Positions 56,813 to 64,000 of a stretch of 64,000 nucleotides of DNA are shown here, one piece after another (the first letter of the stretch is position 1; every line of letters begins with the position of its first letter). Under the pieces are notes generated by a model. It saw only the letters and a program-made list of their open reading frames with translations. It had not been told where the DNA came from and did not search any database. The position numbers were made by a program, and so were the translations under genes. Origin of the DNA: Sporobolomyces roseus (lineage: Eukaryota; Basidiomycota; Microbotryomycetes; Sporidiobolales; Sporidiobolaceae); contig JADILM010000009.1 of the NCBI GenBank assembly GCA_016617785.1, positions 682,001 to 746,000 of the forward strand, in the 5' to 3' direction.

Positions 56813-57876
56813 CTTATTTGATCGACGAGGGGAGGAAGTGAAGAAGAAGGGAGAAAGAGGAGAAAGTCGATTTCGGGTCCCTTGTTCTCCCAGCGGGTTC
56901 CGAGAATGACAAAGCGACGAGCCTTATAGCGTGATCACAAAAGTCAAGCAAAGCAAACGGAAGCAAGCGAACCGGGTGAGGTGGAGACAGGTCGAAATTG
57001 CGCAATTCATCGTGCGAAGTTGGGATTTCGCAATTGCTGCGGGTCAAATCTTTCGAGTCTTTATCTCCACGCGCTCCACGAGCGTTCTCGTAGAATCGAT
57101 ACGATGTCGAGGAGAACGAATGATGCTCTCGTCGAAACGAGCCGAGATGCGAGAGAAAGGGTTTCGTTTGATTGCGAATTTACTACTAAGTAACGAACCG
57201 ACGACGACGAAGGAGAATCTCCCAGGATTAGAGAGAGAAGATTGCAGTGGTGATGCTTTACAATCCCCCAAAGAGCCTGGTGTGTTGCTTGAAAGCTGAG
57301 TGAGAAGGAGGAGGGAAAGGGAGGGGAGGGGAGGGGAGAGGGAAAAATTAGAAGTTCCGAAGGAACCAGCCGAAGCTTCGTAGAGCCTGCACACCAAATA
57401 AGAGAAGAGGAAGACACGGTACCGAGTAGAACCCTTCATCGAGCCCTGAAACCGAGAAATAAACCGCAACCTTTTCCTTTTCACTTCTTTCTCATTCTCT
57501 CTCTCTAGTCCATCTTCCATGACAATCATCTCCCATCATCTCTTCCAAGCTACCATTTCATCCAGTCAACATCCTGCTTCACTACACGTACTCCAACCCG
57601 CAGACTCAGATCTGAATTCCATTTCCCTCCGAGAAGTTGATGAATCCTTGAGGAAAGCCTAGCTGGTCGAAGTGGGTGGTCGAAAAAGCGAGGGGAGAGT
57701 TGGACTATATAGTAGAGGGAAATGAGGAAGGGGTTTTTTATAGGAATCGAGAGGATTTGTAGAAAAAGAGGAGGGAGAAAGGTGAAAAAGAGGAGAGGAA
57801 CCGATCAGGGAAGAGAGGGGGGGGGGGGGGGTTTGGCCGAAAGAAGAGATAAACAGAATCCAGGAAAGGAGTTGTT
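56813..57876. promoter_or_regulatory. Upstream region of the dioxygenase gene
   Basis: About 1 kb between tandem minus-strand genes. It contains an open frame at 57044-57529 (-) without motifs, purine tracts near 57300-57345, and a run of fifteen G at 57817-57831. The last part is the 3' region of the S29 gene. Confidence 0.35.
57817..57831. repeat. Poly-G tract (15 bases)
   Basis: An uninterrupted run of fifteen G on the + strand, just downstream of the S29 stop codon (as C in its transcript). Such runs are prone to length error in assemblies. Confidence 0.9.
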
Positions 57877-58371
57877 CATCGGTTCTATTGTAAGAGGGAG
57901 GGAGTCAGCCAAAACAGGAGTGGAGAGAATGAGAAAGAACGAAGCAAACCTTGGTGAAACCGATTTGGTCGGAACGCTCACGGAAGCATTGACGGCAGAT
58001 GTTGATACCTAAATGAGTTCGATCCAATCAGTGATCAGCGAACGGTTCGATAGGGTTCAGGTCAAGAGGGAGAATAAGGGAGGGAAAGGATTCAACTTAC
58101 CGTACTTGCGGATCAAACCAGCTTGGTGCTGGCAGATTCGGCTGTTAACAATGATGACACCCTGATCAGCTTACTGCTCTTCTCATCCCTGTACTGCTTG
58201 CCCGTAATTGTATCCCATAAATCCATTTTACAATAAACTCGTTTTCCCAACTCGCTCCCTCGCCCACTCCCATGGTGATCTCCTTCTAACTGTAATAGTG
58301 TTGACTTACCAGCCGCGGGAGCCCTTGCCGTACTTGCGCGGGTGGGAGAACCAGATAGCCTCGTGAGTCAT
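57877..58371 (-). CDS. RPS29: 40S ribosomal protein S29 (uS14)
   Basis: Four exons, 58371-58310, 58141-58101, 58008-57950 and 57885-57877, give 56 residues, the family's usual length. It is part of the small ribosomal subunit head. The zinc-binding cysteines are in CRICQ and CRQC, and the block GLIRKYG is conserved. The sequence begins MTHEAIWFSHPRKYGKGSR and ends FTKNR. The last exon is only nine bases including the stop. It falls below usual ORF length cut-offs and would be missed without splicing. Confidence 0.95.
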
Positions 58372-59138
58372 GACTGATACGGTGTGGTTTTAGGCGGAGA
58401 GAAAGTCGAAGGGAAGATATGGCTGTTTATATCGGTCAAGGTGGAATTGAGGTTGTGGTTGGTGAGGTTGAGATTGAGGTTGGAGGAGAGGTGAAAGAAA
58501 GTTTCAAGTGGTAGTGGGTTGGAGAAGAGCGAGAGATACGAGGTAAGTTCCAGTAAGCTACTGAGATCTAGAGCAAGCTGTACGTACACACTTCCTGACG
58601 ACTAGGGCAATAACTCAACGGGGGAAAGCAGCAACCAATTCCTTCTGCTGATTTTTCTCTCTCTCTCTCCCAGCAAATTTCGACCCGCGCTCGAACAATT
58701 CTTTTGTTTCATTCCTATCTCTTCTTCCTCTCTCTCACTTTGAAGCACTCTCGGTCGTCTTCTGAAGCTTCGCTAGTCCAACGGCTCATGCTCAACCGAT
58801 CAGCTCAGGTGAAGAAGTTGACCAATCGCTATTCTTTGGCTTCATTCGGACTATCGCTCATGCTTTGCTGAAGTCTGCTGGGCTCTCCAGACGGGAACTA
58901 TAACTTTGACCACTTTGCGATATCGACGAGACCGCCAGGTACCGTTCAACGAGGCAAACAAACTCGATTTCGCAAACTTCGTCTCTATTTCACCCTTTCG
59001 TTTTCTCTATTCAGTCGAGTCCATCTTTTCAAACCTAGATTCAAGTGTTTAGATCGCGTCGAGCTATAGGGTGATGAACAGAAGTCGAAGAAGTGGCAGG
59101 ACTTCCGAGGAGAATCTAAAAACGTTTTAACAAAACTT
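58372..59138. promoter_or_regulatory. Promoter region of RPS29
   Basis: About 770 bases between the S29 start and the stop of the next minus-strand gene. CT-rich runs occur at 58655-58680 and 58720-58745. No gene is recognised. Confidence 0.35.
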
Positions 59139-60590
59139 TCACTTCGTCAGTTCAAGCTCCCTCATCCCTCGAAACTCCAAGATCCGAATGCTTACCTCGA
59201 GCAACCTGATGATCTCTTTCCATTCATCCCACCTCTTCTTCGCCAACTCGCCAACACTGATGCTCCACCATTCGTCCTCACTGGTCGTTTTCTCCCACCT
59301 ATCCCAAGTCGCTTCTTCTTTACTCACGATCACCGCCAACTCCTCATCGAACTTCTCAAATACTTCAATCGATTGCCTCACCTTGTCCCTCGTCGCATCA
59401 CTCATGGTTCTCCCGTAAGCTCGGAAACTAGAATCACTGAAATCGAATTCCTTTGGATCGATCTCACGAAGTTTGACGATGAGGGACAAGTTGAAGAACC
59501 TCAAGATCTCTTGCTTGTCCTCCAACATTGCTTGTTTGTTACGACGAGCCGCGAGGAGTTGTTGCATCCTATGAGTGATCCCCTGAGTTTCAGTCGAGAG
59601 GAGGTAGTGAGCGAGGGAATAGGATTCGTCGATGAGGAGGAGTGGGTAGGAGAGTACTGTGCGAGTGATATGAGAGGTTGGCGAGCTCGTGTAGTATTTC
59701 GATTGCTCGTGGGCGTGGGAAGAGGCGGGACGGAGGAGAGAGAGAACAGTAGTGTGCGAGGAGAGACTACGCTTTGATGAGAAGTAGGGGAAACGTTCGA
59801 CTTGGGTCTTAATCGAGATCGAGCTGTGAAGAGACGGGGTTGCAGAGTCAGCGAACTCCGAGGTGACCAATAGTAAGTGGAGCAAGGAAACAGGAGAATG
59901 AGGACTCACTTCTTGTAGATAAGATCAGGATCGTCGAGATCTTGAGATACCCTTGAAGTCTGTGCAGCTGGTATAGAAGACCCACGACAATAGATGTCGA
60001 GGGAGTAGGTACAATCAGGCTAGTGAGACGAGGTATTGCGAGAAGTCAGCAAGAATTTGGCAAGTCCTGCAATATGGTTCCCATGGAAAGGGAACTCACA
60101 GCGGGAAGGTAGAGCATTTCCTGCAAGAGACCTGAAGCGAAAAGGTGAGGGTAATCGAGTCGAAGTTCTTTCTGGTAAGGTGTCTCGCGACGAGGTTCGT
60201 CGAAACTTGAATCGGAGTGATGAGATTGCGAAGACGAAGGGCGAGGAGGGGACGAAGTCGTAGAGCGTTGAGCTTCATCGATGGCGAGATAGTAAAGAGC
60301 TATAGCTGTACGATCTGGAAGGAAGAGTTAAGGGCAATCAGCGAAGACAGATTCCAAGAATACGGACGAGTCAGACTTACTGTGGTAAATAGCCAGGGGA
60401 CCCTTCGCCTCCTTCCCTCCTCTTTCAGTAGACGGTCCAGCTTGATCTGCACCGAACGAAAGAGCGAAGTTGAGCAATGAAGCGGCTGTCGTGCTGACTC
60501 GAATACGTTTTGGATCCGTAAGAGGGTACCTTCGAGCTGTGTAGAGCACATGCCAAGGCCAGTGGAAGGTAGGCTGAGTATTCGACATGT
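59139..60590 (-). CDS. Conserved-looking hypothetical protein
   Basis: Starts MSNTQPTFHWPWHVLYTARR at 60590. Four exons can be joined in phase (first intron after AIYH, later ones after LPA and YK) to a stop at 59139, giving roughly 410-430 residues. The long last exon carries helical, charged sequence (LLAARRNKQAMLEDKQ, IEVFEKFDEELAVIV, ISVGELAKKRWDEWKE). Near the middle are LDYPHLFASGLLQEMLYLP and RTVLSYPLLLIDESYSLAHY. I recognise no family; the Trp-rich N-terminus and the helical C-terminus suggest a folded protein and not random sequence. No signal peptide is obvious. Confidence 0.65.
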
Positions 60591-60708
60591 CGGTTCTGGG
60601 TAGTGCTGGAGGGAAGGAGAGGGAGAAGAGGAGGCTGAGATTGGGGGGAGGGAAAGAAGCCTGAGGTCGAACGCCGGGAAACCTTTGACGAACAGAGCTG
60701 CGAAGCCC

Positions 60709-61101
60709 TCACGCGGTGTCGCGTGATTGGCCTATCTTCAAAGCTTTGAAGTCACGACGGTCACGAGGATCAATGTTGTCTCCTCCTTCCGACACGAACG
60801 TCGGCTTTAGCGAAAGCGTAGTTCGAGGCTTCCCGGTGGAAAGCGGTGCACGCCGGGTGGCTCCTTCGTAGACGACCTCATACGGCAACAAAGCAGCACC
60901 GTGGGCTTCAAGGAAGCGAGGAAGCGAGGGGGGAGAGAGGCGAGACAGTTGAGACGAGGCTTGGGAGAAGGAGCTGAAGTCAGCGTTTCCTTTGACATCT
61001 TGCGCTGGGTTATCCGAAACCTTCGTGATCGGAGCAGCTAAGTGTACGAAAGAGCGAGAAGAGGAGCAAAAGAGAGGTTCGCTTCTCCCCACCACTCGCA
61101 T
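60709..61101 (-). CDS. Small hypothetical ORF head-to-head with SRP68
   Basis: Single-exon frame of 130 residues from ATG 61101 (MRVVGRSEPLFCSSSRSF). The N-terminus is Arg/Ser-rich without acidic residues, like a mitochondrial presequence. The centre (FLEAHGAALLPYEVVYEG, then KPRTTLSLKPTFVSEGGDN) reads like folded protein. No family is recognised. The start codon lies only 27 bases from the SRP68 start on the other strand, which is unusually tight, so a downstream start or a non-coding status is possible. Confidence 0.45.
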   Translation of the reverse strand: MRVVGRSEPLFCSSSRSFVHLAAPITKVSDNPAQDVKGNADFSSFSQASSQLSRLSPPSLPRFLEAHGAALLPYEVVYEGATRRAPLSTGKPRTTLSLKPTFVSEGGDNIDPRDRRDFKALKIGQSRDTA

Positions 61102-61128
61102 TTCCCTCAACTCTGCTCCTTCTGCGCT

Positions 61129-63441
61129 ATGAGCTCATCTAGTAATCAGCTAGACTTCCCTCGTGAGCCTGCAAACTCTCCTTGGTCAGAGGTTCCTCGA
61201 CTGATGCTGTTGATTCATTTCAGTTCTCAAACTCGTTTCGACTGCTCGCTCAACTTATGGTTTGAGGCATCAAGACTTTGCCAGATACAAGTGAGTACCC
61301 TCTCTACTAATTCAAGCTAAAAAGTAGTCTAATCGCCTTCGTTGTTAGGTCACACTGCACTGCCAAAGTTCATCATCTACGCAAGTCGACTGGACTCACT
61401 CAGACTGCGGGACGATCAAAGAAGTACCAGAGGAAGGATCTCACAGCTGACAAGGTCACGTCTGACAAGTGAGCGCTCTTTGTTGCACTCTGTCTTCCCC
61501 AAAATAGCTAATCTCCTTCCTTTCCCTCGATCTTAGACACCTGCAAATCCTCTTGTTCGACTCTGAGCGATGCTGGGCTCAATCACAACTACTCAAAGCT
61601 GAACTCGACGATCCCTCCTCTCCTCCTTCGACGAAACACCACCTCGCGAAACGTCTTAACAAAGCCTCTTCTCACGCTCACGACCTCCTCGACATCTCCC
61701 AAGATGCCTCGATATCTTCTCGGCTCTCCGCTACTCAACAGGGTCAGATTCAAGCATACTATCACGTCTTAGCCGGTTCTCTCGCTTTCGAACGCAGCAA
61801 ACACGTTCAAGGTCTCGAACTCCTCAGTATCGCTTATCAAATCCTCAATGAACTCGCTGCGAACGCAAACTCGGCCACCGACGAAGCACTCTTCAATGAA
61901 TCGATGGACGAGATCGAACCCATGTTGCGATTCTGCGCTTACAAATTGGGCAAGGACACTTCGAATGGAGCAGCAGTCATCGCGAAGGATGTCGCTTCGG
62001 ATAAGCTCTCGACTTCGGTGAAAGGATGGGATGAGCTCAAGAGTCGACTTGAGGAGGAAGGACAGAGTGAGAAGAAGGAACAGGTCGAGGTAAGGTGGAG
62101 AGGAGAAGTCGTTCCTGTCAGGAATGTCGAACTCGTTGGAGCTGCAGTCAAGGTACGGCAAGTATTGTCGAGCTTGAAACAGGATCAGTCGAGCTCGAAG
62201 AAGGGTGGAGAAGGTTCGGCAGGAAAGAGAAAGGCAGATGGAAAGAAGGAAGTGATGGGAGCGAGAAGAATGGGTACTTACGACAAGGCTCTGCTCGTTC
62301 TCGGTGAAGCGGAACAAATAGCTAGTCAACTCGTCGATGACAACAAGGTACGCCCTTCCTTCTGGTTGGTTCTCCCCTGTGAGATCAGGCTAACAACGTT
62401 TGCCCCCTTTCTCAGATCGCTCTCTCGAAAGGACACTCTGCACGCTTCGAAGCCTCGTCACGACCTCTCAACCTCTTCCACTCCTACATCCAATACAACC
62501 TTCTCTCCGTTCGCGCCAAGCGTGATCTCCTCCTCATCGCTTCGACCTCCTCGAAACTCGCTGCACGTGAAGCCAAAGCTCGCGAAACTGAAGCCGCTTA
62601 CGTCTCGAGAACTGAGACGAGGGATCCAAAGGTCGTCGAGGACAAGATTCGTCGACTTCGAACAAAAGCTTATCCTGGTTTGGTCAAGGTTTATGATACC
62701 GTCCTGTTGAGTTTGGAAGGGATGAGGGACATGGAAGCGGTCTCACAAGATGACGAGTTGGCTACGAAGGTGGAAGCTCGTATTGAATTCGTTCGAGCTC
62801 AACGGTGAGTCCACTATCCTTTCCGAAACCAATGAGAGCTAGTTTCTCATCATTTTGACGATGTCTACAGCTGCCTCTACGTTTCTCGAGCCTACGCTCT
62901 CGCCAACCAATACTCCTCTTCCCTTTCCCTCAACGCTCGAGCGAAACTCTACTCTCGTCAATCTCGCTCGACCGCACTCTCCCTCTCTTCAGAACTCGAT
63001 CTCGCACCCGAAGAAGGAGAAGGAGAACATGACTTTATCTTCGACCTTCTCCCGCTCGACCAAGCTTCCTTCGACACTCTCGACCGCGATCTTGACGCCG
63101 ATTACGAACGACTCGGTAAAGAATGGTTCGAAGCGACTGGAGGGAACGTTGAAGAAGGAGAAGAGGCGGACAATCTACCCGTCGACGAACTCTCGCTAAG
63201 CGAGAAGGGCAAGTCCAAATCGAAAAAGCCTGCTTTCTACGACGTCGCATACAACTATGTCGTCGCATTCGATATGGAAGCGATAGCGAAGAAGGCGGGA
63301 TTGAGAGCGGGAGAGGAAGAACAGACAGCCACAATGGAGGTTGAGGAGGATCGTGAGGTTCAGCAGAAGAAGGAGGAGGAGGAACAAAAATCGACACCGA
63401 GTAAACGAGGATGGGGATTTGGATTGTTCGGTAGGGGTTAG
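61129..63441 (+). CDS. SRP68: Signal recognition particle subunit SRP68
   Basis: Six exons, 61129-61162, 61224-61290, 61349-61468, 61537-62347, 62416-62804 and 62871-63441, join to about 663 residues. SRP68 with SRP72 binds the 7S RNA and takes part in elongation arrest during targeting to the endoplasmic reticulum. The N-terminal RNA-binding region shows the hallmark STARSTYGLRHQDFARYK and VHHLRKSTGL, both completed by splicing. Helical repeats follow (HVLAGSLAFERSKHVQGLEL, FCAYKLGKD, GTYDKALLVLGEAEQIASQL, LFHSYIQYNLLSVRAKRDLLLI). The C-terminus has FYDVAYNYVVAF, as in the SRP72-binding part, then a charged tail. Confidence 0.93.
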
Positions 63442-63611
63442 TCGGCGAATGGATACGAGTGAAACGATGCTGGGATTTGACGACGCTCGATTATTGCTTC
63501 GCTGAGTAAGGCAAACGTTCTCTAGCCGGGCTCCGTAAACTGCCACGGACTTGATCAATTCTCGCTCGTCTGCGCTTCCTGCCTCTTGTTTCCCTCTTCC
63601 TTCCTCGCATC

Positions 63612-64000
63612 ATGTCAGTCAGGACCGTCAGCGTCGGCATCGACAGCGGCCAGTTCTGGGCTGCGGCTCTGCTCCAACGAGCGATCAACATCTTCGACGA
63701 GAATTCGCACAAATCGAGACCCACTCTCTGTAGAGCTTCGTTCTTAGGTTCGTCTCTCCCCACATCAAACAGAAACAGATGACTGATCTTCCCCTTATCA
63801 GGATCTGCCGCCTTAAGTACGTACTACGGTTTGTGGAGACCACCAAACGTTGACCGAGCGGAGCTCAGGCTTCTTATCCCATCTGATGAGTTGGTGAGTC
63901 TACAGTTCCAATATTCCCTCGTATCAGCCAATGCTTTGAGCTGATCAAAGGAAGGTTCGCCCTTAGACTCTGGACGTTCTCCTCGTATCCGAACTCGACG
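63612..64000 (+). CDS. FLG-TLDV family member 3, cut by window edge
   Basis: Exons 63612-63747 (MSVRTVSVGIDSG..., ending SFLG), 63802-63893 (SAALSTYYGLW... ending IPSDEL) and 63967 onward (TLDVLLVSELD). The gene runs off the right edge. Intron positions and phases match members 1 and 2 exactly: phase 1 after FLG, phase 0 before TLDV. The second exon, SAALSTYYGLWRPPNVDRAE, resembles SAALDYWIVL of member 2 more than DIALCFAYSG of member 1. Whether the rest is intact cannot be seen. Confidence 0.75.

Noticed and set aside
57044..57529. 161-codon minus-strand open frame upstream of the dioxygenase gene
   Set aside because: Long low-complexity Ser/Leu stretch produced by the complementary purine tract; no motif; overlaps a + strand open frame.
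1..64000. Secondary-metabolite cluster, prophage, CRISPR or defence island
   Set aside because: Gene content is ordinary fungal housekeeping plus small lineage-specific families; no core biosynthetic enzyme, phage gene or repeat-spacer array is present.

Overview
The window looks like nuclear DNA of a basidiomycete fungus, probably a yeast-like or dimorphic member of Pucciniomycotina. The evidence is about thirty closely packed protein genes on both strands, many short (about 45-120 nt) GT-AG introns with a CTRAC-like branch point close to the acceptor, roughly balanced base composition rich in TCGA words, and fungal protein families (PSD1, FCY1/FCY2, PSP1, PUB1, SRP68, Zn2Cys6 factors). The exact lineage is inference. 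I recognised no tRNA, rRNA, CRISPR array or intact transposon. Exon borders were read by eye from splice signals, reading frame and family resemblance. They need RNA evidence.

Layout. 0.5-4.9 kb: a membrane-anchored GH16-like protein (-) and mitochondrial phosphatidylserine decarboxylase (+). 5.3-8.8 kb: two disordered Ser/Pro-rich proteins (-) that belong with a third at 26.9-28.0 kb to one local family. 9.4-14.3 kb: cytosine deaminase (-) and a purine-cytosine permease (+), divergent across a 2 kb spacer with repeated CAAATTT words. 14.8-26.2 kb: an AhpD-like protein, a kinase-like protein, a PSP1-domain protein, an ENPP-like membrane protein that has lost metal ligands, and an AIF/FSP1-like oxidoreductase. 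28.3-35 kb: an SMN homologue and a C2H2 + Zn2Cys6 transcription factor. 35.4-47.2 kb: two members of a second local family (the second apparently broken), with a coiled-coil protein, a Pub1/TIA-1 RNA-binding protein and a large zf-4CXXC_R1 protein between them. 47.4-53.5 kb: a trypsin-like protease, an unknown protein, a UCH37-type deubiquitinase and an alpha/beta hydrolase. 54.2-64 kb: an F-box protein, a TauD-like dioxygenase, ribosomal protein S29, an unknown protein, a small ORF, SRP68, and a third member of the second family cut by the window edge.

Functional links. FCY1 and FCY2 together would import and deaminate cytosine. Most other genes are unrelated housekeeping functions. The most novel material is the two lineage-specific families (the SLFSW/LSEERLQILL proteins and the FLG-TLDV proteins) and several apparent pseudoenzymes (GH16-like, ENPP-like, kinase-like).
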